Assembly: GCA_020632995.1 (NCBI GenBank)
Contig: JACKEN010000001.1
Location: 714,001 to 778,000, forward strand
Direction of reading: 5' to 3'
Source of the DNA: Deltaproteobacteria bacterium
Lineage (GTDB): Bacteria; Myxococcota; Kuafuiibacteriia; Kuafuiibacteriales; Kuafuiibacteriaceae
Length of the DNA: 64,000 nt
This document shows positions 1 to 9,723 of this stretch, in pieces. A program made the position numbers and the translations under genes. How positions within the stretch are numbered: position 1 is the first letter of the stretch; the number at the start of each line of letters is the position of its first letter. The notes under the pieces were generated by a model. That model was not told where the DNA came from and searched no databases. It saw only the letters and a list, made by a program, of their open reading frames with translations.

Positions 1-13
1 TCCAGGCGGCACC

Positions 14-1723
14 ATGGGTCGCTTCGCCTGGATCTCCTTGGCCGCCCTGTTGTGCGGATCACCGGCGTGGGCCGAGGCGCCGGAGGCCGACCCGGCGGCG
101 GGGCGCTTCAGCACCTTCGTGCCCCTCTCGCAGGCCGAGCTCTACGCCAAGCGCATGCGCTTCACGGCGGGGGAGCCGATGATCTCGGTCGGGATCATGG
201 AGCACCAGCCGGAGGTGGTGCTGCAGGCGGACGGGCCGGTGCGGGTCATGTTCGACGAGGCGAGTCTGCCGAAGGCGGTGTACGCGCCCCCCGGCACCCG
301 CTTCACCTTCCGGCCGCTGTCCGCGAGGCCACCCGAGCTGCGGCACTGGGTGGTGGTCGAGACCGCGCCGTACCTCGCGCTCGAGCAGGCCGACGAGACC
401 CGGAAGACCTGGGAGGCGCGTGGCTACCTGGTGAAGACCTTCGAGGTCGGCACGATCGTGGCCCTGCAGGGCAACGTGCTCGACACGCGGGCCCGCCAGG
501 TCGCGGTGGGCGGCTACCCGGACACCCGCCGGGCCGACAAGGAGGTGGCTCGGATCTTCCGCCGGTACGGCCTGCGCACCTTCATCCACGAGGAGCTCGC
601 GCGGCCGCCGGAGGGGGTGGTCGGGGTCTACGACGACCAGGATCGCCTCATCCACCGGGCCACCGACTCGGTCTACTTCGGCACGGTGGACGGGGGGCTG
701 GTGGAGGTCCGCGACGTGGAGCACTCCCGGGGCTACAAGGGCCACGGGCGCCAGCACCGCCAGTTCTGGGGGCACATCTACGTCTCGGTGGATCGGTCGG
801 GGCGCCTGGCGGTGGTGAACTCGGTTGGGGCGGAGAAGCTCCTGCAGGGGCTGGTGCCGGCGGAGATCTTCGCCACCGCGCCCCTCGAGGCCCTGAAGGC
901 GCAGGCGGTCACCGCGCGGGGGGAGATCTTCAGCAAGCTCGGGCACCGGCACTTCGGTGAGCCGTTCCACCTGTGCAGCGAGCAGCACTGCCAGGTGTAC
1001 GCGGGGGCGGGGCACGAGCGCCCGGCCAGCAACCAGGCGGTGGCCGAGACCCGGGGCCTGCTCGCGTTCCGGCCTCGAGAGGATCCGAAGGACGCCTTGC
1101 GCCTGGTGGACTCGGTGTACTCGTCGACCTGCGGCGGCTTCTCGGAGGCCAACGAGGCGGTGTGGGACGACGAGGCGTCGGAGAGCCTGCGGTCCAAGCT
1201 CGACGCGATCGGGCACGATCCGGCCCTGGCCCCGTTCGAGGGGGGCCTGAACGAGGGGAACGTGCGCGCCTTCCTGGAGGCCTACCCGCCCACCGCCTGC
1301 GCCCGCTCGTCCTTCGTGAACGCCCAGAAGTACCGCTGGCGCCGCACCTTCACGCAAGACCGCTTGCGCAAGATCGGGCAGCAGCTCGGGGTCGGCGAGG
1401 TGAAGGGCATCGAGATCCTGGGCCGAGGGCCGGGCGGGCGCATCACCGGCCTCAGGATCCGGGGCAGCCAGGGGAAGAAGGACGTCCTCAGGGAGCTGCC
1501 GGTGCGGCGCCTGTTCGGGAACCTCAACAGCGGCCTGTTCGTGCTCGACGAGGAGCGCGGGCCGGACGGCGCCCTCACCGCGGTCACCTTCGTGGGCGGC
1601 GGCTGGGGCCACGGGGTGGGGATGTGCCAGATGGGTGCGATCGGCCGCGCCGAGCGCGGGCACGGCTTCCGGCAGATCCTCGGGCACTACTACAACGGCG
1701 CGGTGGCGGAGCGGATCTACTAG
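14..1723 (+). CDS. SpoIID/LytB-domain secreted protein
   Basis: 569-residue protein with a signal peptide (residues 1-20, AWA cleavage motif). The C-terminal half (about residues 275-565) is a SpoIID/LytB domain: it shows the conserved SSTCGGFSEANEAVW stretch near residue 370 and the family-ending motif GWGHGVGMCQMGA near residue 532. SpoIID proteins are peptidoglycan lytic transglycosylases in sporulating Firmicutes; relatives in Gram-negatives act on or bind cell-wall glycan, and that is the inferred role here. The N-terminal 250 residues are family-unknown to me. The ATG is preceded by AGGCGG four bases upstream. The gene lies at the left edge but looks complete, and is convergent with the next gene (18-base gap). 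Confidence 0.8.
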   Translation: MGRFAWISLAALLCGSPAWAEAPEADPAAGRFSTFVPLSQAELYAKRMRFTAGEPMISVGIMEHQPEVVLQADGPVRVMFDEASLPKAVYAPPGTRFTFRPLSARPPELRHWVVVETAPYLALEQADETRKTWEARGYLVKTFEVGTIVALQGNVLDTRARQVAVGGYPDTRRADKEVARIFRRYGLRTFIHEELARPPEGVVGVYDDQDRLIHRATDSVYFGTVDGGLVEVRDVEHSRGYKGHGRQHRQFWGHIYVSVDRSGRLAVVNSVGAEKLLQGLVPAEIFATAPLEALKAQAVTARGEIFSKLGHRHFGEPFHLCSEQHCQVYAGAGHERPASNQAVAETRGLLAFRPREDPKDALRLVDSVYSSTCGGFSEANEAVWDDEASESLRSKLDAIGHDPALAPFEGGLNEGNVRAFLEAYPPTACARSSFVNAQKYRWRRTFTQDRLRKIGQQLGVGEVKGIEILGRGPGGRITGLRIRGSQGKKDVLRELPVRRLFGNLNSGLFVLDEERGPDGALTAVTFVGGGWGHGVGMCQMGAIGRAERGHGFRQILGHYYNGAVAERIY

Positions 1724-1741
1724 AGCGCCGACCGGTTTGGT

Positions 1742-2926
1742 CTAGGGGGCGGCGGCCACGCTGGGGGCCTTCAGGATGGCCTCCACCTCGGGCCAGATCG
1801 CCTTGGCCTGGAGCTGGTTCCCGCTGCGGTTCGGGTGGCGCGCGTCGGAGTACACCGGGCCCGACTGGCCCTCGAAGAGGTCGGTGAGGTCGACGCAGAA
1901 GTCGAGCTCGCGGCAGGCCACCCGGAGGTCGCCGTACAGCGCGTTGATCGTCTCGTGGTAGCTGCCGTACTCGCCGCGGACCTTCATCATTTCGTCCCAC
2001 AGCGCGAGGTCGCCCTCGTCGGCGGGGACGTACTTGCCTACCCCGAGGGTCGGCTGGAGGAAGACCAGGTAGCGGGCGCCGTTGGTCCGGGCCAGGGCCT
2101 CCATGGAGCGCACGTTCTGCGTCCACTGCTTCACCGGATCCGCCATGTCGCCCTCGCGCGCGAGGCCCAGGGTGAGGTGGCAGCGATCCTTGGGGCCGGC
2201 GGCGGGCGTCGCGGGGGCGGCCCCCTTGGCCTCGGCCATGGTCTGCAGCTTGTATTGCGTCGCCCGCACCAGGCTCCGGGTGTTGGGGAGGAAGCGGGAG
2301 TGGGCGATCACGTCGCCCAGCCCGGGATCGTCGCAGGCCTCCGCGGTGACCGCCCGCTGCTGCTTGGTCACGTAGGGGTGCTCGCGGAAGATCTCGTCCT
2401 TGAACGCATAGAACTCGTTGATCCCGTTGAGGGAGATGACCACCTTGGGGGCGAGGGCGGTGCCGTCCCGCACCAGCGCGAGGAGCTCCTGGGACGAGGT
2501 GAAGGCGGCGCGGCCCGCGTTCACCACCCTGCACCCCTCGAACCCCTCCCGGCAGCGGTCGGCCAGGTACTTGGGCCAGGTGTCGAACCCGATGTCGGAC
2601 CGCTTCGACATCACCACCGGGTCGGTGGTGGAGCCGCCCAGGGTCAGGATGGTGGGCGCGGAGGCCTGGGTCTGGCCGTCGTAGTAGAAGCCGAGGCCCT
2701 CCCGCAGGGTGAGGAAGTCGGGGGTCCGGCAGGCCCCCACCGCGTAGCCGAACAGGGCGTCGACCCCGTCCAGGTCGCAGTCGTGGGTCACCGTCCGGGC
2801 CACGAAGGGCCGGTCGTTGGGGAACGACTTCATCTCCGCCACCGCGAAGGAGACCAGCTCCAGGGCGACCACCGCGAAGAGCAGCGAGAAGGCGGTGAAC
2901 AGCAGGGTCTTCTTGAACTCACTCAC
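1742..2926 (-). CDS. Membrane-anchored SGNH/GDSL-like hydrolase
   Basis: 394 residues when started at the GTG at 2926, which has GAGG 11 bases upstream; an upstream in-frame extension to 3019 is open but lacks a hydrophobic or conserved look. One N-terminal membrane anchor (about residues 6-28) is followed by an SGNH hydrolase fold: block I as LGGSTTDP, block III as GINEF and the C-terminal Asp-x-x-His block as DARHPNRSGN. The enzyme would be anchored in the inner membrane with its catalytic domain in the periplasm. Families of this shape include O-acetyl-transferring or deacetylating enzymes of surface polysaccharide; the substrate here is unknown. Confidence 0.7.
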   Translation of the reverse strand: MSEFKKTLLFTAFSLLFAVVALELVSFAVAEMKSFPNDRPFVARTVTHDCDLDGVDALFGYAVGACRTPDFLTLREGLGFYYDGQTQASAPTILTLGGSTTDPVVMSKRSDIGFDTWPKYLADRCREGFEGCRVVNAGRAAFTSSQELLALVRDGTALAPKVVISLNGINEFYAFKDEIFREHPYVTKQQRAVTAEACDDPGLGDVIAHSRFLPNTRSLVRATQYKLQTMAEAKGAAPATPAAGPKDRCHLTLGLAREGDMADPVKQWTQNVRSMEALARTNGARYLVFLQPTLGVGKYVPADEGDLALWDEMMKVRGEYGSYHETINALYGDLRVACRELDFCVDLTDLFEGQSGPVYSDARHPNRSGNQLQAKAIWPEVEAILKAPSVAAAP

Positions 2927-3122
2927 GTCGTGCAGGTCCTCGAGGGGCTCAGCCGAGCGCGACCCTGTCCCCAGGGTCAGGTCAGGACCAGCTTGGGCGG
3001 CGTACCAGCCCGTACACAAGGGAAATGTCCCTGCGCATTTGAATAGGAATGAGAGCTATTCGCATGAACGCGCCCGTTCGATGGCGCGCCGCGGGCGACC
3101 GCGGTCGGGCCTTTCAGCCGCT

Positions 3123-4061
3123 TCAGACCTGGGCGCGTGCGCGCAAGTGGCGCTCCACGAAGAGCTCGCCGGCCCGATAGGAGGACCGCACGAGGGGCCC
3201 GGAGGCGACGTAGCCGAAGCCCAGCCCGCGGGCGAGCTCGGCGTAGCGCTCGAAGGTGTTGGGGTGGGCGTACTCGACCACCGGCAGGTGCTTCGGGGTC
3301 GGCTGCAGGTACTGGCCGAAGGTCACGATGTCGCAGTCGACGTCGCGCAGATCGCGCAGACACGCCTCGATCTCGGCCTCGCTCTCGCCCAGGCCCACCA
3401 TGAGCGAGCTCTTGGTGAGCACGTGGGGGACGAAGCGCTTGGCGTGCTCGAGCACCTCGAGGGACTGGGCGTAGCTGGCCCGGGGGTCCCGCACCGACGG
3501 GGTGAGGCGCTCCACCGTCTCGACGTTGTGGGCGAACACCGCGAGGGGGGTCGAGGCCACCAGCTCCACCGAGCGCATGTTCCCCTCGAAGTCGGGGCTC
3601 AGCATCTCCATGAGCACGCTCGGGGTGCGCTGGTGGATGGCGTTCAGGCAGTCCGCAAGGTGGCTTGCGCCGCCGTCGGGGAGCTCGTCGCGGTTCACCG
3701 AGGTCAGCACCACGTACGAGAGCCCCATCTCCTCCACCGCCTCCGCGATGGCCCGGGGCTCGTCGGGATCGAGCGGCGGGGGGAGCTTCTTGGTGTCCAC
3801 CGCGCAGAAGCGGCAGCCGCGGGTGCAGATCTCACCCATGAGCATGAAGGTGGCGGTGCCCCCGCCCCAGCACTCCGAGAGGTTGGGGCAGCGGGCCTCC
3901 TCGCACACCGTGGCCAGCTTCAGGCGCCGGGCCCGGTGCTTCATGGCGGTGTAGTGCTCGCCGCCCGGGGGCCTGATCTTCAGCCACTCGGGCTTCTTGG
4001 TGGCCGGCTCGGCCAGGGGTTGGCCCTGGGCGTCCTGGATGACGGGCAGCGACCTCCGCAT
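3123..4061 (-). CDS. lipA: Lipoyl synthase
   Basis: 312-residue radical SAM enzyme that inserts two sulfurs into protein-bound octanoyl groups to make the lipoyl cofactor of 2-oxoacid dehydrogenases and the glycine cleavage system. Both iron-sulfur motifs are visible: the auxiliary cluster C53-x4-C58-x5-C64 (CEEARCPNLSEC) and the radical SAM cluster C79-x3-C83-x2-C86 (CTRGCRFC). The C-terminal RSSY motif supplies the serine ligand of the auxiliary cluster. The ATG at 4061 was chosen over an open extension to 4229 because GGGAG lies just upstream and homologues begin about here. No lipB is seen nearby. Confidence 0.95.
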   Translation of the reverse strand: MRRSLPVIQDAQGQPLAEPATKKPEWLKIRPPGGEHYTAMKHRARRLKLATVCEEARCPNLSECWGGGTATFMLMGEICTRGCRFCAVDTKKLPPPLDPDEPRAIAEAVEEMGLSYVVLTSVNRDELPDGGASHLADCLNAIHQRTPSVLMEMLSPDFEGNMRSVELVASTPLAVFAHNVETVERLTPSVRDPRASYAQSLEVLEHAKRFVPHVLTKSSLMVGLGESEAEIEACLRDLRDVDCDIVTFGQYLQPTPKHLPVVEYAHPNTFERYAELARGLGFGYVASGPLVRSSYRAGELFVERHLRARAQV

Positions 4062-4551
4062 GTCTCCCGAGTAACACCCGGGCCCGGCCCAGGCCACAGA
4101 ATCCTCCGAGGGCGCCCGCGGCCGTGGGTCCCGGCTGGCCGGGCCGACTCGCCGCGAGGCCTGGGGAGGCCCCGAAGGGGGCTTCGTGAGGTCCTCCGTC
4201 GCTGAATGGGCCCGATTGTGGCGCGGCACGCGGGCTGGCCCTCCACGCGGGGCTGGAGCCCGTCTGCGGCCCTCCTGCGGCCTGATGCCTCGCTTCGAGG
4301 CCTGGTGCCGCCGCGAGATGCAGGAGCATCGCCTGCGTGTCCGCGGTGGCTTCAGGGTTCAGAGACAGGGTTCGGTTCTCAGGTCACGGTTCTCAGGGCC
4401 GGGTCCAGGGCGTCAGAGGCCCGAGGCCTCGGGCGCCGGTTGTGACCGCCCGGAGCCTGCGGCCTGGACCCTGGTCCCCTGCTGCCTGAGGCCTGGCTCT
4501 GAACCCTGACGCGCGTCGCGCTCGCGGCCCAGGCCCCGGGCCCCAGGCGTC
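4062..4551. other. Non-coding interval, about 490 bases
   Basis: This stretch between lipA and the membrane synthase gene has no ORF with protein-like composition. It is rich in imperfect short repeats built from GGTTCTCAGG, GGTTCAG and CCTGAGGCCTGG units on both strands (about 4350-4555), giving potential to fold. It must contain the lipA promoter; no consensus element was convincing. Confidence 0.5.
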
Positions 4552-6900
4552 TCAGGCCTTCGGGAACACCGCGGCGGCGGCGAGGTAGCACACCGCGGCG
4601 AGGGCCAGGACCACGGTGAAGCCGACCTCGGCCGCGAGGAGCAGGGTGAGCACGGTGGCGGCGACCGAGGTGAAGGCGTTCACCGCGAAGGCCCAGGGCA
4701 CGAGGCCGGCGCGCTGGGGGCCGCCCAGGGCGAGCAGGCCCAGGGGGAACGGGGCGCCGAGGGCGAAGCCGGTGACGAGGACCGCGGCGAGGGCCAGGGC
4801 CACCCGGGCGAGGTCGGGCCAGCCCAGGCCGGCCTCGGTGAGGGGGCCGAGGGCCAGCGCGAGCGCCACCGCCGCGCCCGCCGCGCCCAGGGCGCCGAGG
4901 GTGGGGCGGGCGGCGAGGCGGGCCGAGCGGAGGCTGCCGGCGCCGGCGCCGAGGAGGAGGCCGGCGAAGACCACCGCGAACGCGAGGGCGGGCCGGCCGA
5001 GGAGGAGCCCCAGGCGCTGCACCAGCGCCACCTCGAGGAGCATGAAGCCGAGGCCGAGGCCCGCGAAGTAGAGCGTGACCTGGAGGCGCAGGCCTGGTTG
5101 CGGGCTGGGGGCGCCGGGGGTGGCGCGGCGCCGTCGGCGCGCGAGGAGGAGCGCCACCGCGAGGGAGCCCGCGCCGAGCAGGCTCGTCTCGAGGAGCACC
5201 ACCCACGAGGAGAGCTCGGCCAGGGGCTCGGACTCCAGGGCCATCCGGGCCTGGTCGCCGACCCCCAGGGCCTGCAAGGCATCCTGCAGGCTGAGGTCGA
5301 AGAGGCGCCGCCGCTGGTGGAAGAAGGGGCGGTCGTCGGTGGGGACGTCGAGGCGCAGGCCAGCCTGCGCTTCGCAGCGCGCGAGCTCGAGGGTGGCGGC
5401 GAGCAGGCAGGCCAGGACCCCTTTGGGAGAGACCGCGCCGGGGAGGGCGTCGGCCTCGAGCCCCCGCCGCTCGGCGATCCGGGCCTGAACCCGGGCCACC
5501 ACCTCGGGTGAGAGCGGGCCGGGGCTGACGAGGACCGCCCCGTAGAAGGTCTCGCCCGGGCCGCGCTCCGACCAGACCGCGATGCGGCTCGAGATTGGCC
5601 GTCCCTCGCCCAGGGCGGCCCGCAGGGTCGCGACCAGACGCGGGATCTGGGCCTCGGGCCGGGTGATGAAGAGCAGGCCGTCGTCCCCGAGCAGGGTGAG
5701 GAGGCGCTCCATCGCCTCCTTGGTGAGGAGGAAGTCCTCGGCGAGGTGGAGGGCGCCGGAGGCGGAGGCGGCGTTGGAGATGGTGTGGACCATCACCACC
5801 CCGTCGAAGGGGCCCTGGGCCCGCTCCGCGTAGCTCCTGCCCTCGTCGACCACCAGCTTCACCCGGGGATCCTCGGCCAGGCTGGGTGGGGTGCCGGCGG
5901 CCACCGCGGGGTTGAGCTCCACCGCCTCCACCGCGCGGGCGCCGAAGGCCAGGGCCTCCGCGACCTCCCAGCCCGCTCCGGAGCCCACCACGAGGAAGCG
6001 CCCGCCGGGGCGCAGCTCGTAGGGGAGGGTGGCGTCGCTGGCGGCGGGGCGCAGGCCGGCGGGGGGCACCCGCACCGCCGCGACCCCGCCGTCGAGGACC
6101 AGGCGCTCGAGGCCGGGCCGGAACCGGACGTGGTCCACCCGGCCGCCGGTGGTCCAGCGGGTGGAGAGGGTGTGTCGGGGATCGGCCAGCACGTCGCGGA
6201 ACGGCTCGCCCGTCTGGGTGGTCTTGGTGCGGGAGATGTGGAGCGGCAGCCAGGCCGGGCCCGGGGCTGCGGCCCGGACCCCCGCTGCCACCGCGAGCGC
6301 GGCGGCGAGGGCCGCCGCCCCCCGGGCGGGCCTGACCGCGTGGCCAGCGAAGAAGAGGGCGGCGCTGGCGGCGCCCAGGCCGGCCGCGAGGAGCAAGGCG
6401 TCTTGCCCCACGAGGGCGGGCACGGCGCCGAGGGCGAGCAGGCTCCCCGCCGCCGCCCCCGCCAGGTCGGCCCCGTAGAGGGCGGGGGCCCGGTCGGCGT
6501 GGGCGTCGAGGAGCGAGGCCACCCCGAGGCCCGAGAAGAAGAACGGGATCCCGAGCAGGAGGTAGGCGCCCCCCATGCGCAGGATCTGGCCGGGCTCGGT
6601 GGCGAGGAGGAGGGGCTCCACCGCGAGGGCCTGGGCGAGGGCGTAGCAGGGCACGAGCGACAACGCGAAGCCGAGGGCGGCGAGGGCGGGGCGCCGGTCG
6701 GGCGCGTCGGGACGGGGTGCCAGGCCGCTCGCCACCACCCCCGCCACCCCGGTGCCGAGGAGGGCGGTGGAGACCACGAGGAAGGCCAGGTGGTGGAAGA
6801 GCCCGGCCGAGAGCACCCGGGTCAGGATCAGCTCGGCCAGGAGGGTGGCCGCCGCCAACAGGGCGATGCCGCCGCTTCGGAGCGCGTGGGGGCCGGGCAC
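4552..6900 (-). CDS. Membrane spermidine-synthase-like protein
   Basis: 782 residues from a GTG at 6900; the true start is uncertain because no good ribosome site is visible and the frame is open to 7014. The layout is about seven hydrophobic segments, then a soluble spermidine-synthase-like methyltransferase-fold domain (about residues 270-560), then about six more hydrophobic segments. The nucleotide-binding loop reads FLVVGSGAGWEVAEAL and is followed by the acidic VEAVELNPAV motif, as in polyamine synthases. Multi-pass fused synthases of this type are common in Myxococcota and other phyla, but their product is generally not established. Whether it makes a polyamine is not shown by the sequence. 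Confidence 0.7.
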   Translation of the reverse strand: MPGPHALRSGGIALLAAATLLAELILTRVLSAGLFHHLAFLVVSTALLGTGVAGVVASGLAPRPDAPDRRPALAALGFALSLVPCYALAQALAVEPLLLATEPGQILRMGGAYLLLGIPFFFSGLGVASLLDAHADRAPALYGADLAGAAAGSLLALGAVPALVGQDALLLAAGLGAASAALFFAGHAVRPARGAAALAAALAVAAGVRAAAPGPAWLPLHISRTKTTQTGEPFRDVLADPRHTLSTRWTTGGRVDHVRFRPGLERLVLDGGVAAVRVPPAGLRPAASDATLPYELRPGGRFLVVGSGAGWEVAEALAFGARAVEAVELNPAVAAGTPPSLAEDPRVKLVVDEGRSYAERAQGPFDGVVMVHTISNAASASGALHLAEDFLLTKEAMERLLTLLGDDGLLFITRPEAQIPRLVATLRAALGEGRPISSRIAVWSERGPGETFYGAVLVSPGPLSPEVVARVQARIAERRGLEADALPGAVSPKGVLACLLAATLELARCEAQAGLRLDVPTDDRPFFHQRRRLFDLSLQDALQALGVGDQARMALESEPLAELSSWVVLLETSLLGAGSLAVALLLARRRRRATPGAPSPQPGLRLQVTLYFAGLGLGFMLLEVALVQRLGLLLGRPALAFAVVFAGLLLGAGAGSLRSARLAARPTLGALGAAGAAVALALALGPLTEAGLGWPDLARVALALAAVLVTGFALGAPFPLGLLALGGPQRAGLVPWAFAVNAFTSVAATVLTLLLAAEVGFTVVLALAAVCYLAAAAVFPKA

Positions 6901-7198
6901 GGGCCAGAGGTTAGCCGGGGTCGAGGGGGATGTCAGGCGTCGGTGCGTCGGTCCCGTCGGCACGCGGCGGGTGCCGCACCCTGCAAGGTCGCTTGCCGGG
7001 CGGTGGGTGATCACGCAGCACCGCTCCTCCCCGCCGCGTCCGGTGAGCGCGCGCGGCCCTGATGTGTTCGGGCCCGGACGGGCTTGCCCGCGGGTCCCGG
7101 GTGGCCCAGGCTCGCCGCGCGATGCGGTCGATCATCGGCGCCCTGACCCCGCTCGCCGAACTCTCCCCATCGCGGGAGCGGAGAGGCGCCTGAAGCCC

Positions 7199-8494
7199 GT
7201 GCGCGTCGCGGTGGTGGGCAGCGGCATCGCGGGGCTGACCGCGACCTGGAAGCTCGGCCTCGAGCACGAGGTCGAGCTGTTCGAGGCCCAGCCGACCCTC
7301 GGCATGGACGCCGCCTCGGTGAGCGTCGACCTCGGCCGGGCGCACGCGCGGGTCGACGTGCCGCTCCGGGTGTTCGGGAGCGGCTACTATCCGCGCCTCA
7401 CCGAGCTCTACGCGGAGGCCGGCATCCCTCGGGGCGGCGCCGACTACTCCGCCAGCTACAGCCGCCTCGGGGGCCCCAGCTACTTCGCCTACAAGACGGT
7501 CGAGCTCGGCGGGGACCGCGCGGTCTCGCTCCCGGACCCGCGCGTGGGGCGGCCGAGCGAGAACCTCACCCGCCTGGCCCAGGGGGCCCGCTTCTACCTG
7601 AGCGAGCCGCTGCGCCTGAAGGCGGGCGCGATCGGCGACGTCGCCCTCGAGGCCTACCTCTGCCGACGCGGGTACGCGGCCGCCTTCACCGAGGACGTGC
7701 TCTATCCGACGCTCGCGGCCATCCTCACCTGCTCGCAGGACGACGTCCGCGCCGCGCCGGCCGCCGCGGTGATCGACTTCTTCGGGCGCTCCGCCGGCAC
7801 GAGCTTCGGCCGGGTGGCGACCGGCACGAGGACGGTGGTGGAGCGCCTCTCGGCGCGCGCGGCCCGGATCCACGTGGGCACGCCGGTTCGGCGGGTGCGT
7901 CGCGCGTCGGACGGGGTGCTCGTCGAGGCCGGCGAGGCCGAGCAGCGCTTCGATCACGTGGTGATGGCCACGCAGGCGCACCTGGCGCGCAGGCTGGTGG
8001 CGGACCTCGACGATGAGGAGCGCGCGCTGTTCGACGCGGTCGGGGTCACGTCCTTCGAGTGCGTCGTTCACTCCGACCCCGCCCTCATGCCCGAGGACCG
8101 CCGCGGATGGCGCCCCATCAACGCGCTGATCGGCGATCCGCGGGGGATGCCCATGTACACGATGTGGATGAACGCGATCATCGACGACCTCGGGGGGCGA
8201 CCGGACCTGTTCCAGACCATCAACCCCCTCCGCGCGCCCGACCCCGCCCTCGAGCACCACCGCATCCGCCTCGATCGGCCGCTCCTCGATCTCGAGGGCC
8301 AGGCCGCCGTCCGCCGGCTCGCCGAGCTGCAGCGCGCGCCGGGGCGCCGCCTCTGGTTCTGCGGCAGCTATCTCACCGACGGCTTCCCGCTCCTGGAGGC
8401 GGGTGTGGTCAGCGCAAGCGCGGTTGCAGAGGGCATCCTCGGGTCGGGCGCCGCCGCGCCACCAGCTCGACGTAGCGGACCGCGTCGCCCCTGA
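7199..8494 (+). CDS. FAD-dependent oxidoreductase (amine-oxidase fold)
   Basis: 431 residues from a GTG at 7199 with GAGAGG 12 bases upstream. The N-terminus VRVAVVGSGIAGLTATWKL is a classic dinucleotide-binding GxGxxG followed by an acidic strand end (ELFEAQ), so FAD is bound. The overall shape fits the NAD(P)/FAD amine-oxidase family (COG2907-like), whose members often sit near cyclopropane-fatty-acid or other SAM methyltransferase genes. Here a SAM methyltransferase gene is the convergent neighbour and the two coding regions overlap tail-to-tail by 86 bases (8409-8494). The substrate is unknown. Confidence 0.75.
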   Translation: MRVAVVGSGIAGLTATWKLGLEHEVELFEAQPTLGMDAASVSVDLGRAHARVDVPLRVFGSGYYPRLTELYAEAGIPRGGADYSASYSRLGGPSYFAYKTVELGGDRAVSLPDPRVGRPSENLTRLAQGARFYLSEPLRLKAGAIGDVALEAYLCRRGYAAAFTEDVLYPTLAAILTCSQDDVRAAPAAAVIDFFGRSAGTSFGRVATGTRTVVERLSARAARIHVGTPVRRVRRASDGVLVEAGEAEQRFDHVVMATQAHLARRLVADLDDEERALFDAVGVTSFECVVHSDPALMPEDRRGWRPINALIGDPRGMPMYTMWMNAIIDDLGGRPDLFQTINPLRAPDPALEHHRIRLDRPLLDLEGQAAVRRLAELQRAPGRRLWFCGSYLTDGFPLLEAGVVSASAVAEGILGSGAAAPPARRSGPRRP

Positions 8495-9221
8495 GGACGG
8501 CGCGACACCCCGCCGCGGTGATCAGCAGCTTGCGTGCGCCGGGCCCCCGGAGCCGGCCGGCATCGCCGAGGGTCTGCACGTGGCGGGCGAAGCCGCCGAG
8601 CACCGGCTCGGTGAGATCGCGGTGCGCGATCAGCTCGAGCCCGGCCCTGTTCAGGCGGGACTCGAGGCCCTGCGCATCCAGGGGTGCCGAGCGGCCGAGG
8701 CCGAAGAGGCGTGCCGCCGCGTGGACAGCGCCGCGACCGAGGGCGCCCAGGTCCGAGCGTCGCAAGAGGTCGGTCCAGGCGAGGCGCCCGCCCGGGCGGA
8801 GGGCGGCGCCGCAGGCCTCGAAGAGGCGCTCATGATCGAAGTGGTAGGCGGCGTCCACCGACACGATGGCGTCGAGGGCCCGCTCTTCTCGGACCGCTTC
8901 GGCCGGTGCGTGGTGCGTCCGCCCGTGCCGCGCGGCGACCGCCGCCGCGGTGGCGTCGAGCTCGTAGCCCACCACGTCTTCGACCCCGAACACGCGGCGC
9001 CACAGCGCGAGCGACGCCCCGCGCCCGCAGCCGAGCTCCGCGACGCGATCATCGGGGCCGAGCTCGGCCCCGCGCCCCACCTGCGTCGCGAGGGCGGCTG
9101 CCGCCGCTGGGTAGGTGCTCGTCTCGTGCCAGAGGCCGAGGTTGCCCCAGCCGGAGCGCTCTGGGTCCAGGAGCGCGAGCTCCGGCGGGTAGGGAGCGCC
9201 GAGGTCGTCGCCGCTCGTCAT
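8409..9221 (-). CDS. SAM-dependent methyltransferase (class I)
   Basis: 270 residues from the ATG at 9221. Motif I is VAELGCGRGASLALW, followed by an acidic strand end (VVGYELDA) and the motif IV region AIVSVDAAYHFDHE; a PGGRLAWTDLL strand follows. This order is typical of small-molecule class I methyltransferases such as the ubiquinone/menaquinone or tocopherol type. The 3' end overlaps the convergent FAD oxidoreductase gene by 86 bases. No substrate can be read from the sequence. Confidence 0.75.
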   Translation of the reverse strand: MTSGDDLGAPYPPELALLDPERSGWGNLGLWHETSTYPAAAAALATQVGRGAELGPDDRVAELGCGRGASLALWRRVFGVEDVVGYELDATAAAVAARHGRTHHAPAEAVREERALDAIVSVDAAYHFDHERLFEACGAALRPGGRLAWTDLLRRSDLGALGRGAVHAAARLFGLGRSAPLDAQGLESRLNRAGLELIAHRDLTEPVLGGFARHVQTLGDAGRLRGPGARKLLITAAGCRAVLRGDAVRYVELVARRRPTRGCPLQPRLR

Positions 9222-9265
9222 CGGCCCCAGCCTCGCTCGCCGTCCTCTCGTCGACAAGCGGGTGT

Positions 9266-9643
9266 TCAGGCGTCGGCGGCGCGGTCGACCGCGTGGGCGA
9301 AGAGGTCCTCGAGCCGGACCACCTCCAACGCGGCCTCGTGGGTGGCGGCCAGCACCACCGCGGGCGCCACCCCGGCTTGCAAGGCTTCCTGCCAACGAGC
9401 GGCGCAGAGGCACCAGCGGTCCCCCGGCTCGAGGCCAGCGAAGCCGTGCGCGGGGGCGGGGGTCGAGAGGTCGTTGCCCCGGGCCTTCGAGAACGCGAGG
9501 AAGGCGCGGGTCATCTGGGCGCAGACCACGTGGCGCCCGCGGTCCTCGGGGCCGGTGTTGCAGCACCCGTCCCGAAAGAACCCGGTCTTGGGGCGAAAGC
9601 TGCAGGGGGCGAGGGGGCCGCCGAGCACGTTCCTGGCATCCAC
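9266..9643 (-). CDS. DUF2237 family protein
   Basis: 125 residues from a GTG at 9643, chosen because family members begin just before the NVLGGPL motif; longer open extensions read as low-complexity Arg-rich sequence. The protein carries the family signature almost intact: NVLGGPLAPC, FFRDGCCNTGPEDRG, VCAQMTRAFLAFSKARGNDL and GDRWCLCAARWQEAL, with several conserved Cys residues. DUF2237 proteins occur widely in bacteria and have no established function that I know of. It is probably a stand-alone gene. Confidence 0.85.
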   Translation of the reverse strand: MDARNVLGGPLAPCSFRPKTGFFRDGCCNTGPEDRGRHVVCAQMTRAFLAFSKARGNDLSTPAPAHGFAGLEPGDRWCLCAARWQEALQAGVAPAVVLAATHEAALEVVRLEDLFAHAVDRAADA

Positions 9644-9723
9644 GCGCCCCGGATAGAGCCGGGGCCCGTCGCGGTCAAGGCGTTCGTCCGGTGGCACCCC
9701 ACGTGGTCCGCTGGGACGAGCAC